Source: JALHVH01 sp963773685
Lineage (GTDB): Bacteria > Acidobacteriota > Aminicenantia > Aminicenantales > Saccharicenantaceae
DNA: 64,000 nt
Direction: 5' to 3'
Assembly (NCBI GenBank): GCA_963773685.1
Contig: CAVZBY010000001.1
Span: forward strand, 434,001 to 498,000
Shown here: piece after piece, positions 8,054 to 16,555 of the stretch
How positions within the stretch are numbered: the first letter of the stretch is position 1
Layout of the letters: each line of letters starts with the position of its first letter
The notes under the pieces: generated by a model
Told to the model about the DNA's origin: nothing
The model's input: only the letters and a program-made list of their open reading frames with translations
Databases searched by the model: none
Program-made: the position numbers and the translations under genes

Positions 8054-8876
8054 GAAATTCCTCATTTTCACAACGGCCCTCGCCCTCGTCCTGGGCGTAA
8101 CGGCCTGCAAGAGGCACGACGTCGATCAGCCCTCGCCCGTCGGGCCGTCCACCCTGGCGACGGTCCTGAAGGTCTCGGCCAATCCCAACGTCATCACCGC
8201 CGGGTCGCAGCACGCCGGGACGGCCATCTCGGTCTCCCTCCGGCGATTCGACGGCACCCCGATCGTGGGCCGGACCGTGACCTTAGAGATCTGCGATTCA
8301 CTCGGCGGCCCGGTCGACATCGGATACTTCGAAGGCCATGAGAGCGTCCTCTCCCGGCAAACGGACGGCGGCGGGAACATCAGCCTGACGTATTTCGGAC
8401 CTCTGAACAGCGACATCGCGGCGAGCACGATCGTCAACATCTGGGCCACGGCGGCCGCGGAGGGCGACGAGACCATCCAGGACTTCACCCCCGTCAACAT
8501 CATCCTCGACTCGGGGACGACGACCGTGCTCCTGGAGGTCGAGGCCAATCCCAATGTCATCAACGCCGGAACGGAACGGGAGAACTCGACCATCACGGCC
8601 ACTGTCAAGGGAGCCAACGGCGCGCCGTTGGCCCACCGGACCGTCTATTTCGAGATCAACGACGACGGCGACCATCGGGCCCATATCGGTTACTTCAAAG
8701 AGGAGAATCCGGTCGCGTCGGCGGTAACGAACAGCAGCGGGAGGGCCTCGGTCGTCTATTATGGCCCGCTCAAGAGCGAGATCGGATCGAGCCGCGTTCT
8801 TCACATCTGGGCCACGACGCCCGGGATGGGCGATCCCTTTATCCAGAACTACGCCGAACTCTTCATCATCCGCTGA
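8043..8876 (+). CDS. Lipoprotein with two invasin-like Ig domains, end of the pil operon
   Basis: The 277-residue protein has a lipoprotein signal peptide ending VTACKR. Two similar ~120-residue domains follow, each opening with (S/E)ANPNVI(T/N)AG and containing GxPxxxRTVxFEI and a later (S/V)xxYFGPLxS or YYGPLKSEIG, then IWAT; this is the plan of bacterial Ig-like (Big_1/invasin-type) domains. Such domains usually act as rods or binding modules on the cell surface. The gene is the last of the coaD-pilMNOPQ unit and is followed 16 bases later by an intrinsic terminator. Function in pili is inferred from context only. Confidence 0.75.
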   Translation: MCAKKFLIFTTALALVLGVTACKRHDVDQPSPVGPSTLATVLKVSANPNVITAGSQHAGTAISVSLRRFDGTPIVGRTVTLEICDSLGGPVDIGYFEGHESVLSRQTDGGGNISLTYFGPLNSDIAASTIVNIWATAAAEGDETIQDFTPVNIILDSGTTTVLLEVEANPNVINAGTERENSTITATVKGANGAPLAHRTVYFEINDDGDHRAHIGYFKEENPVASAVTNSSGRASVVYYGPLKSEIGSSRVLHIWATTPGMGDPFIQNYAELFIIR

Positions 8877-8892
8877 GCGGAGCGCATCCACG

Positions 8893-8926
8893 GGGAGCGG
8901 GCGGCATCGCCCGCTCCCTTTTTTTT
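8893..8926 (+). terminator. Intrinsic terminator of the coaD-pil operon
   Basis: A perfect 10-bp GC-rich stem (GGGAGCGGGC/GCCCGCTCCC) with a 6-base loop is followed directly by eight T residues. It lies 16 bases after the last gene of the operon and is the clearest intrinsic terminator in the window. Confidence 0.93.
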
Positions 8927-8944
8927 ACTTCGATAGCTCGCAAT

Positions 8945-9090
8945 AGCTCCCCCCAAAGGAGAGAGGTCGGGGATATCTTGCCCCCCCCTGTAAAGGTGCG
9001 GTCAGGGAATGTCTCACTTCCCCCCTTTGTAAAGGGAGGGTTAGGGGAATCGTTGCTCCCCCTTTTGTAAAAGGGGGTTGGGGGGGATTT
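8945..9090. repeat. Cluster of G/C-run palindromic repeats
   Basis: At least three related units sit in tandem: a degenerate one near 8981-9010, one at 9020-9045 (CCCTTT gt AAAGGG core) and a perfect one at 9058-9077 (CCCCCTTTT gt AAAAGGGGG) followed by TTGGGGGGGA. The last could also act as a two-way hairpin between the convergent pil operon and priA. Confidence 0.7.
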
Positions 9091-9092
9091 AT

Positions 9093-11246
9093 CTAGGACA
9101 ACCGGACCGCCGCCTTGGCCTTCGTCTTGCCCAACGCCCGGCGGAGGGCGGAGGCCAGGACGTCCCCTTCCCTCGCTTTGACGATGACCTGGACCCGGAA
9201 TGAGCCCCGGACCCTGGAAACAGAGGCCAACGCAGGTCCGAGGACCTCGATCGCGTTCCCCTCCTTCGCCAGGGCGGCCGCAAATTCCCGGGACTTTCGG
9301 GCCAGCGTCCTGAGCTCCCGGCCCTGAAGGACGACCTCGGCCAGCTCCGTGAACGGCGGATATCCGAGGGCCCGGCGGGATTCGATCTCAGTTGCGTAGA
9401 AAGCGGAAAAATCACCGGCCGCGGCGGCCTGGATGACGAAGTGCCCCGGCTCCGAAGTCTGGATAACGACTTCGGCGCGGGCGTCGTCATCGGCGAACGA
9501 CCGCATGCGCGCCACAGACTGGAAGGCCCGCTGTCCGGCCCCGTAATCGGCGAGCCCGAGAAGGGCCTCGGGGGCGATCACGCCGACGAACGGCGCCGGA
9601 GGCACATCGGCCCGGTGGGCCAGGAGATTCGTCCCGAGGAGGATGGGGACCTTCCCCCGGCGGAAGGCCTCGATGATCCGTTCCCGGTCCTTCTCCCGGG
9701 CCGGTTCATCGGCATCGAACCTCGCCGGCCGGACGCCGGGGAAGGCCCGCCTCAGCTCCTCCTCCACGGCCTCGATACCCTTGGCCCTCCGGCGAACGAG
9801 ACCCGCGCCGCACTTCGGGCATCGGGGAGACGCCGGCTGGACGGAGTTGCAGTAGTGGCAGACCCACCGATCACCCTTCTTATGATAGCTCACGGCGATG
9901 TCGCAGCGGGGGCACCGGGGCGAATAGCCGCACGCCGGACAATAGACGGCCGGGGCGTAGCCCCTCCGGTTGACGAAGAGGATGACCGGCTCGCCGCGAT
10001 CGAGACGCTTCTTGATCCGTTCGAGAAGAGCGCTCGAAAGGGCGCCCTTCGCCCCGCGATCATCCACGACGCTCGTCCGGAACTTCGGCGCCGGACCCGG
10101 CAGGGCGATCAGGGTCCCGTCCTCCCGGGCCCGGTGATAGGCTTCCACGGACGGAGTCGAGGACCCGAAGACGACGACCGCGTTCCCGGCCGCCGCCCTG
10201 AGACAGGCGCCGCGGCGCGCGTCGTAGAGCTGGCCCTCCTGCTGGGCGTACGAATCGTCATGCTCCTCGTCGACGATGACGAGCCCGAGGCGGTCGAGGG
10301 GGGCCAGCAGGGCCGAGCGCGGTCCGACGGCGAGGTTGGCCCGCCCCTCGAGGAGCGCTCTCCATTCCTCCTCCCGCTCCCGCCGGCCCAAGCGGCTGTG
10401 GATAGCGGCCGCGTTGACGCCCGGCCAGCCTGCGGCCCTCTCCTTCAGGGCATCGGCCATGGAGACCTCGGGCGTCAGGAACAGGGCTCTGGCGCCCCGG
10501 CCGACGGCGGCCCGAACGAGCCTGCCGTAAGCCGCATACCGGACCGGGGCGGGCCCGAACAGGTAGGCCGAAGCGTACCCGCTGCCCGCCGCAACCTTCG
10601 TTTCGATCGCGGCCAGGGCCCGCGGGATGTCCCCGACGAAGTCGAGATCGAGCTGTCCCGCCCTCGGTCCGGCGGGCGCCGGCTTGCGGGCCCGGGCACG
10701 GGGCACAGCGGTCCGGACCTCGATCGCCCCCCTACCCTTCATACGCTTCAGGAGGGGGCCGGGGTCTTTGAGACCAAGCTTCCTGGCAACGGAGCCCGGC
10801 GTCATCGGCCCCCCGGCAAGGAGCAAGGCAAGGTCCTTATCCCGCCCGGTAAGGCCCTCCGAATCGAGAGACTCCCGGCCGGACGCGGTCAGACGGACGG
10901 TCGTCCTCTCCTTCGGGACGAGGGCCGGCGGGAGGGCGGCCTCCAGGATCTCTCCCCAAGGGGCGAAGGAACGCTCGCCGAGCCGTCTGGCAAAGGCCAG
11001 GAACTCCCCGGAAAAGGACGGCCCGGCGTCGAGAACGTCCTTGATGTCCTTTATGTTCTTGATGTCGAAGGCGCCGGCCGGCGCTTCCGGAACGATGGCC
11101 ACGACGAAGCCGGTCATCGTCCGTCGCCCGAACGGGGCGAGGACGCGACAGCCGGGCCGGACACGGAGGCCGAGGGATTCGGGGATGCCGTAGTGGAACG
11201 TCCTGTCGACGGGGACCGGGAAAGCGACCTCGGCGAACACGGTCAC
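9093..11246 (-). CDS. priA: Primosomal protein N' (PriA-like) with degenerate helicase motifs
   Basis: PriA restarts stalled replication forks. The 717-residue protein aligns along the whole family: an N-terminal DNA-binding domain, motif II VIVDEEHDDSYAQQEG, motif III GSSTPS, NRRGYAP, and eight zinc-binding cysteines (CPACG, CPRC, CHYC, CPKCG; about residues 430-480). However Walker A (normally GVTGSGKTEVY) reads LFGPAPVRYAAY near residue 230, and motif VI (normally QVAGRAGR) reads SVARMRSFADDD near residue 575. ATP-driven unwinding is therefore unlikely; actinobacterial PriA proteins are known to lack helicase motifs in a similar way. The GTG start overlaps the UDG stop (GTGA); longer frames would run into that gene. 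Confidence 0.88.
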   Translation of the reverse strand: MTVFAEVAFPVPVDRTFHYGIPESLGLRVRPGCRVLAPFGRRTMTGFVVAIVPEAPAGAFDIKNIKDIKDVLDAGPSFSGEFLAFARRLGERSFAPWGEILEAALPPALVPKERTTVRLTASGRESLDSEGLTGRDKDLALLLAGGPMTPGSVARKLGLKDPGPLLKRMKGRGAIEVRTAVPRARARKPAPAGPRAGQLDLDFVGDIPRALAAIETKVAAGSGYASAYLFGPAPVRYAAYGRLVRAAVGRGARALFLTPEVSMADALKERAAGWPGVNAAAIHSRLGRREREEEWRALLEGRANLAVGPRSALLAPLDRLGLVIVDEEHDDSYAQQEGQLYDARRGACLRAAAGNAVVVFGSSTPSVEAYHRAREDGTLIALPGPAPKFRTSVVDDRGAKGALSSALLERIKKRLDRGEPVILFVNRRGYAPAVYCPACGYSPRCPRCDIAVSYHKKGDRWVCHYCNSVQPASPRCPKCGAGLVRRRAKGIEAVEEELRRAFPGVRPARFDADEPAREKDRERIIEAFRRGKVPILLGTNLLAHRADVPPAPFVGVIAPEALLGLADYGAGQRAFQSVARMRSFADDDARAEVVIQTSEPGHFVIQAAAAGDFSAFYATEIESRRALGYPPFTELAEVVLQGRELRTLARKSREFAAALAKEGNAIEVLGPALASVSRVRGSFRVQVIVKAREGDVLASALRRALGKTKAKAAVRLS

Positions 11247-12040
11247 TTCTTGCCGAGGAGCGCCATCACCTTCTGCATGTCGTCCCAGACCTGGCGCTTG
11301 AGCTCCTTGTTCCCTTCGTTGCGGACGAGGTAGGAGGGGTGATAGGTCGGCATGACCTCGATGCCGCCGTACTTGGCGAACCGGCCCCGCTTCTCGCCCA
11401 TGCTCGACCGGCCGGGGACGAAGAAATCCGTCGCCGTCTTTCCCAGGGTCACGATGACCCGGGGCGCGATGAGCTCGACCTGGCGGCAGAGGTAGGGCCC
11501 GCAGGCTTCGACCTCGGCCGGAAGCGGCGTGCGGTTCTCGGGAGGCCGGCATTTGACCACGTTGGTGATGTAGACCTCTTCCCGCTTGTACTTCATCGCC
11601 TCGATGATCTTCGTCAGGAGCTGGCCGGCCCGCCCGACGAAGGGCCTCCCCTGGGCATCTTCGTCCCGGCCCGGGCCTTCACCGACGAACATGAGCTCCG
11701 TGGCCCGGCTCCCCTCTCCCGGGACGGCGTGCGATCTGCCGGCCGCGAGCGGGCAGAGGCGGCAGGACAGGACCTGCGCTTCGAGCTCGGGGAAGGACAG
11801 CGTGACCACGCCGGGAAGGGATGGCGCGGGCGGCTTCGGTCTGGAAGCCCTGGACACGGCGGGGGCGGAGGGCTCGGCGCGCCCGGACGCGGACGGCTGG
11901 GGGGATTTCCGCGCGACAAGGCCGGGCGCGACGGGAGCCCTCGGCTTTTGGGCGCGGCGCGGGGCGAACCCGGCTCCGGCTTCCGAGAGGAAGGACAGCC
12001 TTTCGGCGACGTCCTTCAGGACCTCACTTCTTTTTCGCAT
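11243..12040 (-). CDS. Uracil-DNA glycosylase, family 4 (Fe-S type)
   Basis: This 265-residue enzyme removes uracil from DNA at the start of base excision repair. After a ~75-residue Ala/Pro-rich N-terminal stretch comes the family-4 core: CRLCPLAAGR (two of four cluster cysteines), FVGEGPGRDEDAQGRPFVGRAG (motif A), VVKCRPPENR and EACGPYL (the other cysteines), and TYHPSYLVRN (motif B). The disordered N-terminal extension is longer than in most homologues. The ATG overlaps the end of coaBC by 17 bases; the stop overlaps the priA start by 4. Confidence 0.92.
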   Translation of the reverse strand: MRKRSEVLKDVAERLSFLSEAGAGFAPRRAQKPRAPVAPGLVARKSPQPSASGRAEPSAPAVSRASRPKPPAPSLPGVVTLSFPELEAQVLSCRLCPLAAGRSHAVPGEGSRATELMFVGEGPGRDEDAQGRPFVGRAGQLLTKIIEAMKYKREEVYITNVVKCRPPENRTPLPAEVEACGPYLCRQVELIAPRVIVTLGKTATDFFVPGRSSMGEKRGRFAKYGGIEVMPTYHPSYLVRNEGNKELKRQVWDDMQKVMALLGKK

Positions 12041-13229
12041 GAATGACGGCCTCGATCCTGTCGCAGACGATCCGGCTGATCTCGCGCTTGCTCATCAGTC
12101 CGGTCGGAACGGCGCCGCCCTCCGCGTCGATGATCGTCACGCGGTTATCGTCCGATCCGAAGCCTATGTCCGGCGCGCCGACGTCGTTGGCCACGATGAG
12201 GTCGAGGTTCTTCTCCCTGAGCTTCCGGAGGGCGCGGGTGACGGCCGCCTCGGTCTCGGCGGCGAAGCCGACCAGGACCTTCTTCCCCTTCCGCTTCCCC
12301 AAGCCCTTCAGGATATCATGCGTCGGGACGAGCCCGACCGTTCCCGCGACCTCCCGCTTCGGGACCTTGCGGCCGGCCGTCGCCGCGAAGCGGAAGTCCG
12401 AGACCGCCGCGGCCATGACGACGATATCGGCCTTCGGGAACGCTGCGAGGACCGCCTTCTCCATCTCTGCCGCCGTCCCGACCCGGACCGTCCGGACGCC
12501 GGCCGGAGGGTCGATCCTCGTCGGCCCCGAGACGAGCGTCACTTCCGCCCCGCGGGCGGCCGCCTCCCGGGCCAGCTCGGTGCCCATCTTTCCCGAGGAG
12601 GCGTTCGAGAGGAACCGGACCGTATCCATATATTCCCGCGTCGGCCCGGCGGTGACGAGGACGCGGCGCCCCTTCAGGCTCTCGGTCCGGGCGAGGATCC
12701 TGAGCCCTTCGGCGACGATAGCCTCGGGCGCGGCCAAACGCCCCCAGCCCTCGTCCCCGCAGGCGAGCCCGCCCCGCTCCGGCTCGATGAACTCGACCCC
12801 GGCGGCCCTGAGCGCCCGGACGTTCTCCCGCGTCCGGGGATTGAGCAGCATGGCCTCGTTCATGGCCGGGGCGATGAGGATCGGGCACCGGGCCGCGAGA
12901 TAGAACGTCGAGAGGAAATCGTCCGCCACGCCATTGGCGAACTTGGCCAGGATGTTCGCCGTGGCCGGGGCGACGCACAGCAGGGAGACCTCGCGGGCCA
13001 GGGAGACGTGGCCGATCTTCCGCGAGACGCGGGCGTCGAAGAGGTCGACGATGGCGTCCTCGCCGGAGAGGGCGCCGAAGAGCAGGGGCGAGACAAGCCG
13101 GGCGGCGTTCGGGGTCATGACGACGCGGACCGAGACGCCGGCCTTCCGGAATCCCCGAAGGACCTCACACGCCTTGTAGATGCTGATGGACGACGTGACG
13201 CCCAGCGCGATCTTCTTCGGGGCGCTCAC
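12024..13229 (-). CDS. coaBC: Bifunctional phosphopantothenoylcysteine decarboxylase/phosphopantothenate-cysteine ligase
   Basis: CoaBC carries out the second and third steps of coenzyme A synthesis. In the 401-residue protein the flavin-dependent CoaC half covers residues 1-180 (LGVTSSISIYKA, GHVSLAREVSLLCVAPATAN, APAMNEAM, GGLACGDEGWGRL with the proton-donor Cys). The CoaB ligase half follows (VLVTAGPTREYMDTVRFLSN, SSGKMG, MAAAVSDFR, LVGFAAET, NDVGAPDIGFGSDDN). The GTG start overlaps the gmk stop (GTGA), giving the standard N-terminus; longer frames lie inside gmk. Confidence 0.95.
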   Translation of the reverse strand: MSAPKKIALGVTSSISIYKACEVLRGFRKAGVSVRVVMTPNAARLVSPLLFGALSGEDAIVDLFDARVSRKIGHVSLAREVSLLCVAPATANILAKFANGVADDFLSTFYLAARCPILIAPAMNEAMLLNPRTRENVRALRAAGVEFIEPERGGLACGDEGWGRLAAPEAIVAEGLRILARTESLKGRRVLVTAGPTREYMDTVRFLSNASSGKMGTELAREAAARGAEVTLVSGPTRIDPPAGVRTVRVGTAAEMEKAVLAAFPKADIVVMAAAVSDFRFAATAGRKVPKREVAGTVGLVPTHDILKGLGKRKGKKVLVGFAAETEAAVTRALRKLREKNLDLIVANDVGAPDIGFGSDDNRVTIIDAEGGAVPTGLMSKREISRIVCDRIEAVIHAKKK

Positions 13230-13840
13230 GAGCGCTCCTCCCCGGAAAAGCTGCGGAGGATGGCGTCGATCCTTTCCGTGCGGACGCCGGGGCGGCACCA
13301 TTCGGCGCGGATGATCGATCGGAGCTCGTCGACGGCCTTCTCCAGTTCCTCGTTGACAATGACGTAATCGAACTCGGAGAACGCACGGACCTCTTCCCTG
13401 GCCTTCTGCAGGCGGCGCTCGACCGCATCCGGGTCGTCGGTCCCCCGGGCCTGGAGCCTTCTCCTGAGCTCGGCGAAAACGGGCGGCATGACGAAGACCA
13501 GCTTCGCCGGGAGGCCGCTGGCGCGGATCTGCCGGGCCCCCTGGACATCGATGTCCAGGACGACGTCGCCGGCCGCCGCGGCTTCGACCTCGGCCCGGGA
13601 CGTCCCGTAACGATGGCCGTGCACCTCCGCCCATTCGACGAACGCCTTCGCTTTGACCATGGCGTCGAACGCCTCGCGGGACACGAAATGATAATCCCGC
13701 CCTTCGACCTCGGTCCCCCGCTTCGGCCGCGTCGTATGGGATACGGAGAATCGGAGGCCCCCGATGTCCGCGAGGACCCGCCCGATGAGCGTGGACTTCC
13801 CGCATCCCGAAGGGCCGCTGACAACGAATATCATGCTCAC
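13226..13840 (-). CDS. gmk: Guanylate kinase
   Basis: Gmk phosphorylates GMP to GDP. The 204-residue protein has the P-loop VSGPSGCGKST, the GMP-binding VSHTTRPKRGTEVEGRDYHF and the DIDVQGARQI segment, with the usual length. Two starts are possible, GTG at 13840 and ATG at 13834; the GTG is closer to the GGGGAG ribosome site and gives MSMIFVVSGPSG. The gene lies between yicC and coaBC; the small rpoZ gene often found between gmk and coaBC is absent here, since the two genes overlap by 4 bases. Confidence 0.95.
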   Translation of the reverse strand: MSMIFVVSGPSGCGKSTLIGRVLADIGGLRFSVSHTTRPKRGTEVEGRDYHFVSREAFDAMVKAKAFVEWAEVHGHRYGTSRAEVEAAAAGDVVLDIDVQGARQIRASGLPAKLVFVMPPVFAELRRRLQARGTDDPDAVERRLQKAREEVRAFSEFDYVIVNEELEKAVDELRSIIRAEWCRPGVRTERIDAILRSFSGEERS

Positions 13841-13874
13841 GCGCGCTCTCTCCCCTCTATGGTCTCCCCGCGCC

Positions 13875-14753
13875 CTAGACGACGTTCTGGGCGTGCTGGC
13901 GGATGCTTTCGAGCTCGTTCTTGACGGCCAGCCCCTCCCGGATGATCCCGATCTCCTGGGACTTGGAGCTCGCGGTGTTGGCCTCCCGGCCGATCTCCTG
14001 GGCCAGGAAATCCAGCTTCTTGCCCACGGGGCCGTCCGCGCCCGGGGCCAGGAGCTCCCGGAGGGAGCCGAGGTGGCTCTTCAGCCGGAGGATCTCCTCG
14101 GCCAGGTCGTAGCGCGTCAGGAGGGCGGAGGTTTCTTCCGCCAGCCGCTCCTTGGACACCCGGGAGCCGTGGTTCAGGTCGCGGGCCCTTTGCCGGAGCT
14201 TCCGCCGTATGGCGGCCGGCTGTTTCCGGAACAGGCTCTCGATCCGGGCCGTCGATCCGGCGATGTTCCGGATGTGAACCTTGAGCTGGCGGACCGTCTG
14301 CTCCCCCTCCTTTTCCCTCTGCCGGACGACCTCGTCGAGGGTTCGGGCGAAGGATTCCTCGAGGAAGGAGGCCTCGGCGGCCGTGATCTCCTTCCGGCTG
14401 ATGTCGATGACCTGGGGGATCCTCAGGACCTGGTCGAGGGAAAGCTCGAACCGCTTCCCCAGCCGCGCCGACACCCGCTCCAGGGACGCCAGGACCTTCT
14501 CGAGGAGGGCCTCGTTAACGGAGAAATCCCAGCTCTTGGGGTCGAGGAAGGTCATGTCGACGTTGATCTCGACCCGTCCCCGCTGGAGCCGCTTCTCGGC
14601 CGCGGCCCGGAGGCGGTTCTCGACGTCCCCGAGGGCCGTTCCCCTGTAGGACCAGTCGAAGAACCTGTGGTTCAGGCTCTTGATGGAGATCTTGAGCCGC
14701 GCGGATTCGGAGGCGAACCTCTTTTCGGCGAAGCCGGTCATGCCTTGGATCAA
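13875..14753 (-). CDS. yicC: YicC/YloC family endoribonuclease
   Basis: YicC-family proteins are single-strand RNA endonucleases tied to stationary-phase RNA turnover in Escherichia coli and Bacillus. The 292-residue protein has the conserved ends: MIQGMTGFAEKR at the start, then SLNHRFFDWSYRG, and the C-terminal half (VGKKLDFLAQEIGREANTASSKSQEIGI) that is nearly invariant in the family. The start used is a TTG that overlaps the stop of the upstream transporter (TTGA) and yields the family opening MIxxMTGF; an ATG four codons later is the alternative. Located just upstream of gmk, as in many genomes. Confidence 0.92.
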   Translation of the reverse strand: MIQGMTGFAEKRFASESARLKISIKSLNHRFFDWSYRGTALGDVENRLRAAAEKRLQRGRVEINVDMTFLDPKSWDFSVNEALLEKVLASLERVSARLGKRFELSLDQVLRIPQVIDISRKEITAAEASFLEESFARTLDEVVRQREKEGEQTVRQLKVHIRNIAGSTARIESLFRKQPAAIRRKLRQRARDLNHGSRVSKERLAEETSALLTRYDLAEEILRLKSHLGSLRELLAPGADGPVGKKLDFLAQEIGREANTASSKSQEIGIIREGLAVKNELESIRQHAQNVV

Positions 14754-16555
14754 TGCGATACCTCCTCGTCCTCGGGGAACTGGAGATCGTAGAGCTTGTG
14801 GTAGAGCCCGTCCTGGCGGATGAGCTCATCATGGGACCCCCGCTCGGCGATGCGGCCGGCCTCGATGACAAGGATCCTGTCGGCGCTCCGGACGGTGGAC
14901 AGGCGGTGGGCGATGATGATCGTCGTCCGGCCCTGCCTCAGGGTCGCCAGCGCCTCCTGGATGAGGTGCTCGGACTCGGCGTCCAGGGCCGACGTGGCCT
15001 CGTCCAGGATGAGGATGGGCGGGTCCTTGAGAAGGGCCCGGGCGATGGCCAGCCGCTGTCTCTGACCCGTGGAGAGAAGTCCGCCGCGCTCGCCGATCGG
15101 GGTCGCGTACCCGTCGGGGAGCTGCATGATGAAGCCGTGGGCCTTGGCGGCCGTGGCCGCCGCGACGATCCGCTCGTCCGGAACGCCGTCGAGGCCGTAG
15201 GCGATATTGTCGCGGACGGACTCGTTGAACAGGATGATCTCCTGGGTCACGAGCCCGATGCGCGAGCGGAGGGAATCCAGGGTCACGTCGCGGATGTCGA
15301 TGCCGTCGACGAGGACGCGGCCTCCTGTCGGCTCGTAGAACCGGGCGAGGAGGTTGATGATGGTCGTCTTGCCCGCGCCGCTCAGCCCGACGATGGCCAC
15401 GGTCTCGGTCGGCCGGACCTCGAAATCGATCCCTGTGAGGACCGGGCGGTTCAGGTCGTAGGCGAACGAGACGTTCTCGAACCGGATGGCCCCCTTGACG
15501 GGCGGGAGCGGGTAGGCGTTCGGAGCGTCCCGGACGACGGGCGTGTTGGCCAGGACCTCGGTGATCCTCGCGTGGCAGGCGACGGCCTGCTGGATGACGT
15601 TGTTGGCCTTGCTCAGCCGCTTGATGGGCATGTACATCAGGAAGAGGGCCGTGAGGAAGGCCCCGAAATCCCCGGGGCTGATGGCGCCCTCGGCGATCCG
15701 CTTCGTTCCCACCCAGAGGATGAAGGCGCCGACGACGCCGCCCAGGAACTCCATGAAGGGCGAGGAGAGGCTCCCGATCCAGGCCAGCTTGATGCTCGTC
15801 CGGAGGTAGCTCGCCGTCGCCTTCAGGAACTGGCGGATCTCGAAGCGCTCGGTCGTGAAGGCCTTGACGATCTTGTTCCCGGTGATGGTCTCGTGGAGGA
15901 GTCCGTAGATCTGGCCCATCTTGACCTGGGCCGACAGGCTTTTCTTCTTGAGCTGGCGGCTGAAGACGGCCATCGGGACGGCGGCCAGGGGGGCGACGAC
16001 GAAGGAGACCACGGCCAGCCGGAAGTCCCGGATGAAGATCCCGACGAGCAGGGCGACCAGGGTGAAGACCTCCTCGATCATGTCGCCCATAGCCCCCGAC
16101 AGGGCCTGCTGGACCTTCTCGACGTCGTTGGTCATCCGGCTCATCAGGTCGCCCGTGGGCACGTGGTCGAAATAGCTCGTCGACTGGTAGATGACGTGCT
16201 CGTAGAGGTCGTCCCGCATCGTCTTGACGACCCGGTGCCCGACGGCCTTCATGAAGAAGGACGAGAGGAACGTGAACAGGCCCTTGCCGAAGATGACGAC
16301 GACGAGGACGATGGGCAGGACGCGGGTGATGTCCGCCTCGGTCACGTTGAGGGTCCGGAAGACGGCGTCCATCAGCCGGGCCTTATCCGGGACGGCGGGG
16401 GCCGGGGTCCGCAGGAAAAGCCGGTCCAGTATGGGCTGGACCATGTCCACGAAGACATACGTGAAGAAAGCGACGAACAGGGATGAGGCGAACGCCAGGA
16501 AGAGGAGCTTCTTCTCCCGGAAGGTCAGCTTGAGGAGGCGGAACACGTCTTTCAT
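14750..16555 (-). CDS. msbA: ABC exporter, MsbA-like (permease fused to ATPase)
   Basis: This 601-residue half-transporter has a six-helix membrane domain (residues 15-320) and a C-terminal ATPase with Walker A GLSGAGKTT, Q-loop VTQEIILFN, Walker B ILILDEATSALD and switch His in IIAHRLSTV. The signature reads LSTGQRQRL rather than LSGGQ, a mild change. Overall it resembles MsbA, which flips lipid A-core across the inner membrane, and the neighbouring envelope genes fit that role, but related multidrug exporters look alike. It overlaps the Asd-like gene by 4 bases and yicC by 4 bases. Confidence 0.85.
   Translation of the reverse strand: MKDVFRLLKLTFREKKLLFLAFASSLFVAFFTYVFVDMVQPILDRLFLRTPAPAVPDKARLMDAVFRTLNVTEADITRVLPIVLVVVIFGKGLFTFLSSFFMKAVGHRVVKTMRDDLYEHVIYQSTSYFDHVPTGDLMSRMTNDVEKVQQALSGAMGDMIEEVFTLVALLVGIFIRDFRLAVVSFVVAPLAAVPMAVFSRQLKKKSLSAQVKMGQIYGLLHETITGNKIVKAFTTERFEIRQFLKATASYLRTSIKLAWIGSLSSPFMEFLGGVVGAFILWVGTKRIAEGAISPGDFGAFLTALFLMYMPIKRLSKANNVIQQAVACHARITEVLANTPVVRDAPNAYPLPPVKGAIRFENVSFAYDLNRPVLTGIDFEVRPTETVAIVGLSGAGKTTIINLLARFYEPTGGRVLVDGIDIRDVTLDSLRSRIGLVTQEIILFNESVRDNIAYGLDGVPDERIVAAATAAKAHGFIMQLPDGYATPIGERGGLLSTGQRQRLAIARALLKDPPILILDEATSALDAESEHLIQEALATLRQGRTTIIIAHRLSTVRSADRILVIEAGRIAERGSHDELIRQDGLYHKLYDLQFPEDEEVSH

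Noticed and set aside
5138..8110. 990-codon open frame opposite pilQ
   Set aside because: Composition is Arg/Gly/Asp-rich without domains and it is opposite well-supported genes.
11247..11552. N-terminal extension of PriA
   Set aside because: The extra ~100 codons lie inside the UDG gene in another frame and do not resemble PriA; the GTG at 11246 gives the normal N-terminus.
14753..16486. 577-codon frame opposite the MsbA-like gene
   Set aside because: Shadow of a clear ABC transporter; no start signals or family.
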